Source: an uncultured Amylibacter sp. (lineage in GTDB: Bacteria > Pseudomonadota > Alphaproteobacteria > Rhodobacterales > Rhodobacteraceae). From it: DNA of 64,000 nucleotides. Below the pieces are notes generated by a model. It saw nothing but the letters and a program-made list of their open reading frames with translations, was not told where the DNA came from and ran no database searches. The stretch spans positions 310,001-374,000 of the forward strand of contig OX044354.1 in NCBI GenBank assembly GCA_943846615.1, read 5' to 3'. Shown piece after piece: positions 28,316-38,032 of this stretch. How positions within the stretch are numbered: position 1 is the first letter of the stretch; each line of letters opens with the position of its first letter. The position numbers and the translations under genes are program-made.

Positions 28316-29461
28316 ATGCTTACGAATTCTGATTTAGTTGAATTAACGGCATTTCGACGTGCGTTACACAAATTCCCCGAAATTTCCGGTGAAGAGGTAG
28401 AAACAGCAAAAACGATTGTTTCTGCGTTGGAACCAATGGCGCCGACGCAGGTGATTTCGGGGTTAGGTGGCCATGGAGTGGCAGCCATATTTGATAGCGG
28501 TGTGGAAGGGGAGACTCTGTTGTTTCGGTGTGAATTAGATGCACTGCCGATACATGAAAAATCTGATAATGAATGGCGATCGAAGCTTGATGGTAAGGGG
28601 CATCTGTGTGGGCATGATGGGCATATGACCATGATGCTGGGTTTGGGGCGATTGTTATCGCGCAAACCTGTGGCACGCGGACGGGTTGTGTTGATGTTTC
28701 AGCCTGCCGAAGAGGATGGCAGTGGTGCGCGTGCTGTTGTGAATGACCCTAGATTTGATCAAATAGCACCTGATTGGGCCTTTGCGATACATAATGAGCC
28801 GGGGCGACCGTTTGGATATGTATCGACACGGGTGGGACTGATTAATTGTGCATCGCAAGGATTGGCTATCAGATTAACGGGGAAAACCGCCCATGCGGCG
28901 GATCCGCAGGATGGAATATCCCCTGCCCCTGTGGTGGCGCATTTGATAAATGCGCTGACTGAATTGGGCCAAGGTGGTGCGTTGGATGATGATTTTAAGC
29001 TGGTCACGATTACGCATGTGAATATGGGTGAACCCACGTTTGGCGTTGCACCTGGTGAGGCGGAGATTTATGCCACCTTGCGCACCGCGCATGATGCCCC
29101 GATGGCGGATATGGTGGCGCAGGCACGTCGGATGGCAACCAATGCCGCAACGACGCATGGGTTGGATGTGGCATTTGAGGTTTGCGATGAATTTGCCGCG
29201 TCGATCAACGATGCGGATGCCACGCAAGTGGCGGTGGGCGCCATGGATGCGTTGGATATTCCCAATGGTGATTTCGGGTTGCCGATGCGCGCTTCGGAGG
29301 ATTTCGGTTTGTTTGGGTGGAATGCCAAGGCCGCGATGCTATGTCTGGGTGTCGGCGAAAATTATGCGGCGTTGCACAATCCTGATTACGACTTTCCAGA
29401 TGATCTAATCCCTATTGGTGTTTCAATCTATGCGCAAATTGCCCACGATGTGTTGGGTTAG
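28316..29461 (+). CDS. M20-family amidohydrolase (hippurate hydrolase-like)
   Basis: 381-residue zinc-dependent amidohydrolase of the M20D type, which cleaves N-acyl amino acids or similar amides. Visible metal-site residues are C98 and H100 (GHLCGHDGH), E132/E133 (QPAEEDGSGA) and a late His in ALHNPDYDFPDD. An early HKFPEISGEE motif is typical. An AAGGTGA site precedes the ATG. The exact substrate is unknown. It separates ssrA from sspB; no functional tie to them is evident. Confidence 0.9.
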   Translation: MLTNSDLVELTAFRRALHKFPEISGEEVETAKTIVSALEPMAPTQVISGLGGHGVAAIFDSGVEGETLLFRCELDALPIHEKSDNEWRSKLDGKGHLCGHDGHMTMMLGLGRLLSRKPVARGRVVLMFQPAEEDGSGARAVVNDPRFDQIAPDWAFAIHNEPGRPFGYVSTRVGLINCASQGLAIRLTGKTAHAADPQDGISPAPVVAHLINALTELGQGGALDDDFKLVTITHVNMGEPTFGVAPGEAEIYATLRTAHDAPMADMVAQARRMATNAATTHGLDVAFEVCDEFAASINDADATQVAVGAMDALDIPNGDFGLPMRASEDFGLFGWNAKAAMLCLGVGENYAALHNPDYDFPDDLIPIGVSIYAQIAHDVLG

Positions 29462-29586
29462 AACAGCAGTCCTCTGACCGTATTCATAAAATTGATCTGT
29501 CTGATACATAAGTTGCATTCTGGGCTTTTGTTTGCGGCACGGGCATGCCACAAAGACAGAAGATATTTCCGCTGGAGAGGCAAAGC

Positions 29587-30057
29587 ATGTCCGATACAAT
29601 CAATTATGCCCAACTGATGCACCGCGCTATGCGTGGTTTGATGATTGAATTGTTGGATGATATTTCTGAATCTGGCCTGCCTGGTGAACATCACTTTTTC
29701 ATCACCTTTGATACACAGGTTGAAGGCGTAGAAATTGCGGACTGGTTACGCGAACGTTATCCCGAAGAGATGACAGTGGTTATTCAACACTGGTTTGAAA
29801 ATCTGGACGTTAGCGAAGAAGGTTTTGGCATCACCTTGAACTTTGGTGATAATCCAGAGCCGTTGTATATCCCGTGGGATGCGATTTCGACGTTTGTTGA
29901 TCCGTCTGTTGAGTTTGGATTGCGGTTCGAGGCCGAAGAAGAAGACGAAACTGCCGCGAATGATGAAGAAAGCCCGATGGTTGTGATCGAGGATAACGAC
30001 GAGCCCGCCCCTAAGGGAGACGCAGAGGTCGTGAGTTTGGACAGTTTTCGAAAATAG
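29587..30057 (+). CDS. sspB: SspB-type ClpXP adaptor
   Basis: Delivers ssrA-tagged proteins to ClpXP. The start at 29587 gives 156 residues; AGAGGC lies upstream. The tag-binding domain is recognisable (LMIELLDDISESGLPGEHHF, ITFDTQ, LNFGDNPEPLYIPWDAISTF, FGLRFE). An acidic linker follows, and the C-terminal ClpX-binding tail is VVSLDSFRK. It lies close to the tmRNA gene that makes its tag. Confidence 0.93.
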   Translation: MSDTINYAQLMHRAMRGLMIELLDDISESGLPGEHHFFITFDTQVEGVEIADWLRERYPEEMTVVIQHWFENLDVSEEGFGITLNFGDNPEPLYIPWDAISTFVDPSVEFGLRFEAEEEDETAANDEESPMVVIEDNDEPAPKGDAEVVSLDSFRK

Positions 30058-30142
30058 CGCGACGAATTGCACAGCCCGTTAATATTGTTATTCGGATAGG
30101 TTTTTCGTATAGGGGCATGAAAATGCTTTAACGGAGAGTCTT

Positions 30143-31534
30143 ATGACCGATACGCGCACAGAAACAGACAGCTTTGGCCCACTTGAGGTCCCATCAGACA
30201 AGTATTGGGGTGCGCAAACGCAGCGTTCGCTGATCAACTTCCCTATCGGTTGGGAAAAGCAGCCTGTGGCGATTGTGCGTGCCTTGGGTGTGATTAAGCA
30301 AGCCTGTGCGCAGGCGAACCATGATTTGGGTAAAATCCCAACGGAATTGGCAGAGGCGATGATTACCGCAGCAAGCGAAGTTGTAAGCGGCAAGTTGGAC
30401 GATCATTTCCCGTTGGTTGTTTGGCAAACCGGTTCTGGTACGCAATCAAACATGAACTCAAACGAAGTGGTTTCAAACCGCGCGATTGAGATTTTGGGCG
30501 GCGAAATGGGTTCCAAGACCCCTGTTCACCCCAATGACCACTGTAACATGGGCCAATCATCAAACGATACATTCCCAACGGCGATGCACATTGCAACGGC
30601 GATGACCGCGCATGATGTTTTGATCCCAGGTTTGGAAAAGCTGCACGCGGCGTTGGTTGCGAAATCAGAGACGTTTAAGGACATCATCAAGATTGGACGT
30701 ACACACACCCAAGATGCGACGCCGATGACGTTGGGCCAAGAGTTTGGCGGTTATGCGTTTCAAGTAGAACAGGGTATTGCGCGGGTTAAGCACGCGTTGA
30801 TCAATATTTACCCATTGGCACAGGGTGGCACCGCCGTTGGTACGGGTTTGAACACCCCCGTTGGTTGGGATGTTAAGGTTGCGGCGAATATGGCCGAAAT
30901 CACAGGTTTGCCGTTCGTCACAGCGCCAAACAAATTCGAAGCATTGGCCGCGCATGATGCGATGGTTGAAATGTCGGGCGCGTTGAAAACCGTTGCTGCC
31001 AGCCTGTTTAAAATTGCGAATGACATTCGTTTGTTGGGGTCTGGCCCGCGTTGTGGTTTGGGCGAGTTGATGTTGCCTGAAAACGAGCCGGGTTCGTCGA
31101 TTATGCCGGGTAAAGTGAACCCGACGCAGTGTGAAGCGTTGACGCAAGTTTGTGCGCATGTGTTTGGTAATGATGCGGCTGTTGGTTTTGCGGGATCGCA
31201 AGGGCATTTTGAATTGAACGTTTATAAGCCGATGATGGCGTATAATGTTTTGCAATCAATGCAGTTGCTGGGTGATGCATCCGTTGCGTTTACCGATAAT
31301 TGTGTTGATGGAATTGAAGCCGACGAAGAGCGTATTTCGACGTTGATGTGGGAAAGCTTGATGTTGGTGACGGCGTTGGCACCTGAAATCGGGTATGACA
31401 ACGCAACCAAAGTTGCCAAGACAGCGCATAAAAACCGCACGACATTGAAAGAAGAAGCGATCAACCTTGGTTTTGTTGACGCGGAAACATTTGATCGTGT
31501 GGTTCAGCCCAAAGATATGTTGGGCCCGAAGTAA
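30143..31534 (+). CDS. fumC: Fumarate hydratase, class II
   Basis: TCA-cycle enzyme converting fumarate to malate. The 463 residues contain the signature [10 protein letters not shown] (317-326), the substrate-site [14 protein letters not shown] (96-109) and H188 in RTHTQDATP. The ATG has an ACGGAGAG site. It is followed by an intrinsic terminator. Confidence 0.97.
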   Translation: MTDTRTETDSFGPLEVPSDKYWGAQTQRSLINFPIGWEKQPVAIVRALGVIKQACAQANHDLGKIPTELAEAMITAASEVVSGKLDDHFPLVVWQTGSGTQSNMNSNEVVSNRAIEILGGEMGSKTPVHPNDHCNMGQSSNDTFPTAMHIATAMTAHDVLIPGLEKLHAALVAKSETFKDIIKIGRTHTQDATPMTLGQEFGGYAFQVEQGIARVKHALINIYPLAQGGTAVGTGLNTPVGWDVKVAANMAEITGLPFVTAPNKFEALAAHDAMVEMSGALKTVAASLFKIANDIRLLGSGPRCGLGELMLPENEPGSSIMPGKVNPTQCEALTQVCAHVFGNDAAVGFAGSQGHFELNVYKPMMAYNVLQSMQLLGDASVAFTDNCVDGIEADEERISTLMWESLMLVTALAPEIGYDNATKVAKTAHKNRTTLKEEAINLGFVDAETFDRVVQPKDMLGPK

Positions 31535-31561
31535 TTCGCACCATATATTTATGATTACTTT

Positions 31562-31586
31562 AAATGGGGCCAGTGGCCCCATTTTT
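31562..31586 (+). terminator. Intrinsic terminator of fumC
   Basis: Stem AAATGGGGCC / GGCCCCATTT with a 3-nt loop, followed by TT, 27 nt after the stop. Confidence 0.85.
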
Positions 31587-31693
31587 CGTTAAAAAACGTA
31601 CTAAACTTGGCATAAAGGCAACTTAGAAATGACATGATTGGAACCGAGATAAGAGGTATCACTAGATATCCTTATCGCATGAAAGGTTAGATT

Positions 31694-31894
31694 ATGTTTG
31701 TAAAACCATCCGAAGATATGTCGCCAAAAACAGCACCATTGTTGTTGACGGAACCGGTAGAGGGCCCTGCCGTGCAGAGTGTCGATGTAGAATTAACACA
31801 GGGCCCTGCGCCCAAGCGATTAACACCTGCTGAAGTGTCCAAAATGTTTAAAGAGGTCACTGAAATTGTTAATGGGACTGGACAGAAAGCATAA
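31694..31894 (+). CDS. Small hypothetical protein after fumC
   Basis: 66 residues, proline-rich N-terminal half and a short amphipathic C-terminal helix (PAEVSKMFKEVTEIV). AAAGG lies 9 nt before the ATG. No known domain. In related genomes a DUF4169 gene often occupies this place between fumC and a ribbon-helix-helix gene, but this sequence does not look like DUF4169. Confidence 0.5.
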   Translation: MFVKPSEDMSPKTAPLLLTEPVEGPAVQSVDVELTQGPAPKRLTPAEVSKMFKEVTEIVNGTGQKA

Positions 31895-31913
31895 TTTTGC
31901 GCACTGGTTGTGA

Positions 31914-32153
31914 ATGGAAGAATTTCACAGACCGCGTAAACATTCCCTGACGTTGAACGGGCACCGTACCAGCGTGAGTTTGGAAGATCCATTTTGGAAA
32001 GCGTTTATTGGCATTGCGAAACAACGTGGGTTGGCGATCAATGAATTGGCCGCGGAAATCGATACGCGGCGTGGTGTTGATTGTGGGCTGGCATCCGCCA
32101 TTCGGTTGTATGTGTTGGAGAGCTTGAATGAGCGGTGGGTTGATCGAGTGTGA
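31914..32153 (+). CDS. Ribbon-helix-helix domain protein
   Basis: 79 residues matching the RHH_4 type small DNA-binding fold: beta strand RTSVSLEDPFW, then helices around AFIGIAKQRGLAINELAAEI and the C-terminal ASAIRLYVLESLN. It is probably a regulator of unknown target. It lies 20 nt after the preceding small gene, likely co-transcribed. Confidence 0.8.
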   Translation: MEEFHRPRKHSLTLNGHRTSVSLEDPFWKAFIGIAKQRGLAINELAAEIDTRRGVDCGLASAIRLYVLESLNERWVDRV

Positions 32154-32310
32154 TTAGTTACGGATGCCAATTGTAAGCTATCAAACACAATGGCGGGTAT
32201 GGGGGACTTTTGAGACATTCGCCGCCTCCAAATAGATGTCTGCTTGTGTAGTTTATGAATCGCGTGAGATTGCGCTTTTGAATTCAAGCGATCAGAATTG
32301 GGGCAGTAGA

Positions 32311-32865
32311 TCACTTCGCAATTCGAATTTTCAAAATTGTTTTTCCAAGTCGTTTTTGGGAAGTGATAACGCCGCTTTGTGCATTAGTCAGTGCACTTTC
32401 ATAGGCGGCGCGTCCTTCTTTTTTGTAGAGAACAGATGCCTCGTCAAACTGATCGGTCAATATCAGATCAGAAATCTGTGGAGCCAATTCAAATAGTGTT
32501 TCAATGCTTGCTAGCACAGTTTCAGCGTTTCTTAACTCATCTTCTGTTGCTACTTTGCTTCTGCGAATGCTGGCGCTTGCTCTGTTGATTCCAGGTCGAA
32601 GGTCTTCTACCGTCCCGCTCAAAACGTAATCATTCCCAATCTCCTTGGCGAGAACTCTCCATCCACCACGTTCTGCTACCACTGAGTAAATCAGGATATT
32701 ATTCATCTGGAAGGTCGAACGTTCAAGCGTTTGAAAAGCATTCATTAACTGCTGTTCTGCTGACGCCTTCTTAGCCAAATTCTTTACTGTCTCTTGTGCA
32801 CTGACGGGCAAGAACGAACTTGCCATCGCCAGAGCTACTGCAATTGTGAAAGTAATAGCGCGCAT
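32311..32865 (-). CDS. Secreted helical protein of unknown function
   Basis: 184 residues with a clear signal peptide (RAITFTIAVALAMASSFL, cleavage near VSA-QE). The mature part is almost all helical and polar. No cysteine and no domain recognised. A GGGGAG site precedes the ATG. It is isolated, with 157-198 nt of non-coding DNA on each side that holds nothing recognisable. Confidence 0.65.
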   Translation of the reverse strand: MRAITFTIAVALAMASSFLPVSAQETVKNLAKKASAEQQLMNAFQTLERSTFQMNNILIYSVVAERGGWRVLAKEIGNDYVLSGTVEDLRPGINRASASIRRSKVATEDELRNAETVLASIETLFELAPQISDLILTDQFDEASVLYKKEGRAAYESALTNAQSGVITSQKRLGKTILKIRIAK

Positions 32866-33063
32866 GATTTAACTCCCCTGATCAAATATCGTATCTAGTT
32901 TACTGCTCTCGATATCTTAACATATCCGCATCGGATTACCAAAACAGCCTTCCAGGTTGCCACAAATTCTTGCAATTTGGGCTCTAAGCGACCTTTGTCA
33001 GATACAGGGTTTCTAGTCCGCACATGTCAAATTTTATACTCATCCCAACGAAATATGGAACAG

Positions 33064-34431
33064 CTATCGCGGGATCAGGTTTAGGAAAATGCCGTCTTTG
33101 GAGCGGACTGTCAGGTGGGCCACGGGTAGTGGTGCTGGCGTGTCTGTGAGTTCGATTTTGAATGCACGTAGGATTGTGTAAATCAACACCACACCTTCGA
33201 TCATTGCGAACCCTGCCCCGGGACAAGCGCGTGCGCCAGTTGAGAATGGCATATAGGCATCGCGGGCGCATGTTTTGGTGGCTTTGGTTTTCCAACGATC
33301 GGGGTCGAATACATCCGCGTTTTCCCAGAGGCGTTCGTGGCGATGTAGGTGCCATGGGGATACCACGATTTGTGATCCGACGCGGATTTTACGTTTGCGG
33401 AAGGTTTCGGGTTTGGTGGTTTCGCGCACCATCATTGGTACGGGTGGATATAGGCGCAGGGTTTCGCGGAAGATGTCGCGGGTGAATTCGAGGCGTGAGA
33501 GGTCTTTGAAGTTGAGCGTGTCGCCTGTGGCGGCTTGGTCGGCTTCGATGCGGGCGCGCTCTTGGGTTTTGGGATCGAGTGCCAGAAGGTAGAGCGCCCA
33601 TGCCAGTGCGGATGCGGAGGTTTCGTGTCCCGCGAGGAAGAAGATCGCCACCTGATCGACCATTTCGTTTTCGCTGAACGATGTCCCTGTTTCGGGGTCG
33701 ATGTTTGTCATGATTTTCGTGGCCAGATCATCGGGCGCATCGCCGCGCGACAGGGCATCGGTACGATCACTGGTCAATTGGGCGAGGTGTTTGCGAATTT
33801 CCAGTGCGGCCTGTTTGGTTTTTTTGCGTTGGAAGATTGGCACAAGGCGTTTGATCGCGAAGAGTGATCCGACGTTCACCAAGGGTTGGGATCGTTGGTA
33901 GGCCCGGAAGCTGTGGAAGGTGTCAGAGGCGACTTGGTTCGTTATCGGGATTGAAAACAGTGTGCGAAAGATGATGTCGGCGGCGATTTGAGAGGCTTCT
34001 TCCTCGATCTCAACGGCGCCTGTTCGGTTTTTCAGGCGCGCGACGGCATCGTCGGCGACGTCCAGCATGGATTGGAAGTTGTGGCGCAGTTTGCCGCCCT
34101 CGAATGCCGGGTCGATGATGCGGCGTTGGTGTTTCCATAGGGCACCGTTGGACACGAATACACCTGTGCCCAGCAATGATGCCAGTGTGGCGTTGATGAT
34201 TTCGGATTTGGGGAAATCGTCTGGACGTTCCTTTAGCACTGTACGAAGGACGGTTGGATCGTTGACGAAGAATGACCAGAAGCGTGGCAGTCGCATGGCG
34301 GCCATCCATGCGCGATACAGTTTTGGCGGTTGGGCCATGAAAATATCGGATTTAAACATTTGCAGGTGTTTCCAAAACCAAACGTCCGCTTCGCGGTGAC
34401 GTGGTTTTGGGGGGATTACCTGTTTATCCAT
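33064..34431 (-). CDS. Cytochrome P450
   Basis: 455 residues with all P450 hallmarks: I-helix AGHETS (267-272), ExxR as ETLR (323-326), and the haem ligand C403 in FSTGARACPG. There is no membrane anchor, as in soluble bacterial P450s. The substrate is unknown; overall it resembles bacterial CYPs related to fatty-acid or terpene hydroxylation (inference only). Its start overlaps the end of the upstream hydrolase-like gene by 16 nt, so the two are co-expressed. No ferredoxin partner is next to it. Confidence 0.93.
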   Translation of the reverse strand: MDKQVIPPKPRHREADVWFWKHLQMFKSDIFMAQPPKLYRAWMAAMRLPRFWSFFVNDPTVLRTVLKERPDDFPKSEIINATLASLLGTGVFVSNGALWKHQRRIIDPAFEGGKLRHNFQSMLDVADDAVARLKNRTGAVEIEEEASQIAADIIFRTLFSIPITNQVASDTFHSFRAYQRSQPLVNVGSLFAIKRLVPIFQRKKTKQAALEIRKHLAQLTSDRTDALSRGDAPDDLATKIMTNIDPETGTSFSENEMVDQVAIFFLAGHETSASALAWALYLLALDPKTQERARIEADQAATGDTLNFKDLSRLEFTRDIFRETLRLYPPVPMMVRETTKPETFRKRKIRVGSQIVVSPWHLHRHERLWENADVFDPDRWKTKATKTCARDAYMPFSTGARACPGAGFAMIEGVVLIYTILRAFKIELTDTPAPLPVAHLTVRSKDGIFLNLIPR

Positions 34432-35675
34432 GTGTTCGCTTTCATCGAATGGAACGTCGACATGGTTTCGCGGTTTGTTTTCGGGCTGGATTTATAGCCA
34501 TCAAAGCGCGCGCCCAATGTTTCTGGCCCTGCTGTTACGCGAAAGTAATCATATTGTTCGGGTTTATCCAGCGCACAAAGATAAAGGATATGGAGTTTGA
34601 AATAATCTGTTTTCATTTCGTCCATACGTTTTGGATCAATCGTGCGGTTGTAGGCCGCAGAAAGAACCAGTGGCCACATCTGTGTTCCATCATCGGGTGC
34701 GACGCCAGATACCGCCGCCGGATCGCACAGCGCGAAACAACAAGCATCGGTTGGCGCCGTCACATCGACCCACGTGATACATTTACGTTTAGACAGTGAA
34801 TGCAAATCCGCGCGAAGGCGTTCCGCTTTGGGCAAAAATGACACCATTGGCACTACGTGGCCAAGGGTTAACAGGGATATATTTGGTGCGCTTTCCAGCC
34901 GAGAACGTGGCATCGCACGTAACACATCAGATAACACACTGATCGCGATATGCGCACCTGAGGAATGGCCGACGATCAGGACTTCGTCCCAATCCTCGTC
35001 CAAGGCGGCCATGACTGAGGTCGCAAAAAGTGTGATTTTCAGTTCCAATTCCGGAGGGTTTTTTCCCATTTTACTGGCTGAAAAGCCATAATCGTGCATC
35101 AGGTAGTAGGCAAAGAAGCTGGTGTCGAGTTTGCGAAAGATTTGCAGGGTCATCCAGAAGATGAAAATACCAAAGCCCAAGGCGAAGAGCCATGACATCA
35201 CCAGATTGACGATCACGTATATCGAATAGCCCGAGACCAATGCGATGTTGAATTGAAGGGTCAGCGCGAAGACAGGGTAAAGTGCAACGAATACGGGGAA
35301 GCGTCGCGTGCGACCGATACGGCCCAATGCGCCCGTGGACAGGTAGATCCAAGCGGTGCGCACCAATAACAAGAAGGTTGATAGGATTGTGCGCGATTGA
35401 GAGTCTTGGACGACGTCGGACCATAATAGGAATTCGAAAGATGTATCGGTTTCCTGGCCATCGATGCGGGCGTTTACGTCCCAGCCATAGTTTTCATCGC
35501 CCTTTGCGCGGCCTTTTACGTTTAATTCATATCCAGAGATTTGTTCTTGGCGTTTTGCTTCGGTACGGTAGAGTTCACGGTACCTGCGTGGCCCGATGGG
35601 ATCGTAGCCAGGTATATAAAACACCTTCCTTTTGCGGACTGGTTTATGACCTGTCCCCTGATCCGTATTCGCCAC
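34416..35675 (-). CDS. Membrane protein with alpha/beta-hydrolase-like GXSXG motif
   Basis: About 419 residues from GTG 35675, which has AAGGGG 6 nt upstream; another GTG lies 6 codons earlier. It has an N-terminal soluble part with VFYIPGYDPIGPRRYRELYR, two or three transmembrane helices (about 130-180), then a hydrolase-like region with VLIVGHSSGAHIA (GHSSG near residue 236). A following conserved LTLGHVVPMVSFLP segment is compatible with a lipase/esterase fold. No firm family name. It overlaps the P450 gene and may act in the same pathway. Confidence 0.7.
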   Translation of the reverse strand: MANTDQGTGHKPVRKRKVFYIPGYDPIGPRRYRELYRTEAKRQEQISGYELNVKGRAKGDENYGWDVNARIDGQETDTSFEFLLWSDVVQDSQSRTILSTFLLLVRTAWIYLSTGALGRIGRTRRFPVFVALYPVFALTLQFNIALVSGYSIYVIVNLVMSWLFALGFGIFIFWMTLQIFRKLDTSFFAYYLMHDYGFSASKMGKNPPELELKITLFATSVMAALDEDWDEVLIVGHSSGAHIAISVLSDVLRAMPRSRLESAPNISLLTLGHVVPMVSFLPKAERLRADLHSLSKRKCITWVDVTAPTDACCFALCDPAAVSGVAPDDGTQMWPLVLSAAYNRTIDPKRMDEMKTDYFKLHILYLCALDKPEQYDYFRVTAGPETLGARFDGYKSSPKTNRETMSTFHSMKANTWINR

Positions 35676-35717
35676 GCTTTTCCCCTTAAGCACTTTGCTT
35701 AACTATCAATTAATGTT

Positions 35718-36470
35718 TTATCCAACTTGTGCAAGAGCCGGAAATGTCTCTAACAACCAGTACGATATTCTCGAGAAGGCGCCTGTTACGAGAGCAATTC
35801 CGATAAGTACAAGTAAAACTCCCATAAATACTTCTACACCGCGCATATAACGCTTAAACTTGTTCATAATGTTAATGGCGCGATTTATAAAAATAGCCGC
35901 AAAAATAAATGGTAAGCCGAGGCCGATCGCATAAAGTCCCATGAGGATGCTGCCACGGGCGAATGAACCCTCTTGGGCGGCAAGCGATAGGATAGTGCCA
36001 AGAATCGGACCAATACATGGTGTCCACCCAAATGCGAAAGCAAGGCCAAGGATATAGGCCCCAAAAGCACTGCCACCTTGGTCGCCAGCGTCTAGACGTG
36101 CCTCTCGGTAAAGAAATGGAATTTTAATGATGCCTATAAAGTGAAGCCCAAAGGCGATGATAACAATGCCAGCGCAACGCCCGAACCATTCTTGGTTTTG
36201 TAAGAACAATTGCCCAAAGGCGGATGCGGCAAGTCCTAATAGAATAAACACCGTAGAAAGGCCCAGAACGAAGAAAATTGCGCAGACGACCGTGTGGCGA
36301 CGTGCGGATTGTTCGTTTGCCATCTCTGACATGGAAATTCCGCCCATATAGGCGAGATACGGTGGCACGATTGGCAAAACGCATGGGCTGAGGAAACTGA
36401 TGACACCCGCGAAGAGTGCGACAAGCATTGCGGGGAATAACCCTGCGTCGATGATATCAATTCCAAACAT
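35718..36470 (-). CDS. ccdA: Cytochrome c biogenesis protein CcdA (DsbD membrane domain type)
   Basis: 250 residues with six predicted transmembrane helices. It carries reducing power across the inner membrane for cytochrome c maturation. Motifs: ISFLSPCVLPIVPPYLAYMGG in the first helix and AFAFGWTPCIGPILG in the fourth, with the two redox cysteines each followed by a Pro-containing turn. Length and topology are normal for CcdA. Confidence 0.94.
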   Translation of the reverse strand: MFGIDIIDAGLFPAMLVALFAGVISFLSPCVLPIVPPYLAYMGGISMSEMANEQSARRHTVVCAIFFVLGLSTVFILLGLAASAFGQLFLQNQEWFGRCAGIVIIAFGLHFIGIIKIPFLYREARLDAGDQGGSAFGAYILGLAFAFGWTPCIGPILGTILSLAAQEGSFARGSILMGLYAIGLGLPFIFAAIFINRAINIMNKFKRYMRGVEVFMGVLLVLIGIALVTGAFSRISYWLLETFPALAQVG

Positions 36471-36562
36471 GCCCTCTTGTAACCATAGAATTCTGGAAGG
36501 TCATTACGCGAATGATAACTTCTTTGTAGACTTTTGAAACATATGGTCGCAGAAGATGTTTT

Positions 36563-36790
36563 ATGAACTTCGACGATACATTAGATGCGGTCGGCCTGTT
36601 GTGCCCCCTGCCCGTTTTGAAAGCGCGAAAGCGGTTGAAAACCTTGCAAAAGGATCAGGTTTTACGCGTTCTGGCGGATGACCCCGCTGCTGTGATCGAT
36701 TTCCCACATTTTTGTAATGAACAGGGCCACGCTTTATTAGATATCAGTGTGGAAAATGACGTGAACGTTTATTTTATTCAAAAGGCCTGA
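36563..36790 (+). CDS. TusA/SirA-family sulfur carrier protein
   Basis: 75 residues. The signature is LLCPLPVLKARK near residues 12-24, whose cysteine carries persulfide sulfur in TusA proteins. DPAAVIDFPHFCNEQGH is typical of the family. It could serve tRNA thiolation or another sulfur-transfer route; no partner genes adjoin it. It is divergent from ccdA. Confidence 0.92.
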   Translation: MNFDDTLDAVGLLCPLPVLKARKRLKTLQKDQVLRVLADDPAAVIDFPHFCNEQGHALLDISVENDVNVYFIQKA

Positions 36791-36872
36791 ATATTTTCTT
36801 TTTTTTCATAGCTAAATCTTGTAGCGTTGCAAAAAACGCATAGCTCGACAAAGAGCTGGCAGGGAGACGATT

Positions 36873-37772
36873 ATGGATTGGGATAAGCTGCGTATATTTC
36901 ACGCTGTGGCTGACGTTGGGAGTTTGACCCACGCGGGCGATGTTTTACATTTGTCACAATCTGCTGTTAGTCGTCAAATTCGCGCCCTTGAAGAAAGTTT
37001 GAACGTAACGCTGTTTCATCGTCATGCGCGTGGCTTGATCCTGACGGAGCAAGGCGAGTTGCTGTATGATGCGACATCGAACATGTCCAAACGATTAGAA
37101 GCGGCCGAAGCGCGCATTCGCGATAGTGAAGATGAAGTTTTTGGCGAGTTGCGCGTTACGACGACGACTGGCTTTGGCACATTGTGGTTAGCGCCACGGA
37201 TCAGCCGATTATATGATCGATACCCTGAATTGAAGATTGATTTGATTTTGGAAGAACGTGTTTTGGATTTACCAATGCGCGAGGCCGATGTGGCCATTCG
37301 GATGAAAGAGCCAAGCCAAGCCGATCTGGTGCGCCGCCGTTTGATGAACATCAATATGCGATTCTATGCGACGCAGGAATATCTGGACAAACATGGCACG
37401 CCAACAGATTACAATGAGTTGGAAGACCATCGCATCATCAGCCAAAGCCTATCTTCGCGCCAAGTGAACGAGAGCGTGGCATGGATGAAACCATTCCTGA
37501 GCCGTGATCACACGTCCCATTTGACGATCAATAACTATTTCGGTGTTTTACAAGCGGTTCTGCATAATACTGGGATCGGCGTGATGCCAGGGTACGTGAT
37601 TGATGAGGTTCCTGAATTGGTTCGCGTCCTGCCCGAAGAAGAGAGTAAAGAAATTCCTGTTTTCCTTGCCTTCCCTGAAGAATTGCGGCATTCAAAGCGT
37701 GTCCAAGCGTTTCGTGATTTCGTTTTGGAAGAGATCAAAACCCATCGATTGCACAAAAGCGACGCTGAATAA
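36873..37772 (+). CDS. LysR-family transcriptional regulator
   Basis: 299 residues. The N-terminal winged helix contains GSLTHAGDVLHLSQSAVSRQ and LEESLNVTLFHRHARGLILT; residues from ~90 form the type-2 periplasmic-binding-like effector domain. A GGGAGA site lies 8 nt before the ATG. Target and inducer are unknown; it lies next to the probable sRNA gene. Confidence 0.95.
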   Translation: MDWDKLRIFHAVADVGSLTHAGDVLHLSQSAVSRQIRALEESLNVTLFHRHARGLILTEQGELLYDATSNMSKRLEAAEARIRDSEDEVFGELRVTTTTGFGTLWLAPRISRLYDRYPELKIDLILEERVLDLPMREADVAIRMKEPSQADLVRRRLMNINMRFYATQEYLDKHGTPTDYNELEDHRIISQSLSSRQVNESVAWMKPFLSRDHTSHLTINNYFGVLQAVLHNTGIGVMPGYVIDEVPELVRVLPEEESKEIPVFLAFPEELRHSKRVQAFRDFVLEEIKTHRLHKSDAE

Positions 37773-37807
37773 CTGCTATGACAGAATTGCATAGCGGATA
37801 TGCAGTT

Positions 37808-37835
37808 TTGGTGACTAGTTGTTAACACCTATAAG
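37808..37835 (+). promoter_or_regulatory. Candidate promoter of the sRNA upstream of purL
   Basis: TTGGTG, 16-bp spacer, TATAAG. It would start transcription near 37842, about 20 nt before the first hairpin of the sRNA. Found by eye only. Confidence 0.4.
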
Positions 37836-37841
37836 ATATAC

Positions 37842-37933
37842 ATTGTAATTGAAGGTAACAGTTTGAGCTTCGGCTCCTGAGATCTTCACCTCCCTGTTGG
37901 ACTAAGGCCGAGCTCTGCTCGGCCTCTTTTTTT
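37842..37933 (+). ncRNA. Candidate trans-acting sRNA (mmgR/suhB-like) with CACCTCCC motif
   Basis: About 90 nt between the LysR gene and purL, with the layout of a small regulatory RNA: a GAGC-TTCG-GCTC hairpin (37865-37876), a single-stranded CACCTCCC (37887-37894) able to pair with ribosome binding sites, and a strong intrinsic terminator (37906-37933). It recalls the alphaproteobacterial mmgR/suhB-type sRNAs (Rfam RF00519), which I could not compare directly. It could also be a terminated leader. Confidence 0.55.
37906..37933 (+). terminator. Strong intrinsic terminator
   Basis: GGCCGAGC / GCTCGGCC stem with a 3-nt loop, then TC and seven T. Confidence 0.92.
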
Positions 37934-38032
37934 GTGGAACGCAAATTGTTCATTTCCCCTGCAATTAATGCCCTTTTCCTTGGGACATATAAGCCTTAAA
38001 AGACCCCAAAGAATCCCATGCAAGGTTACCTC

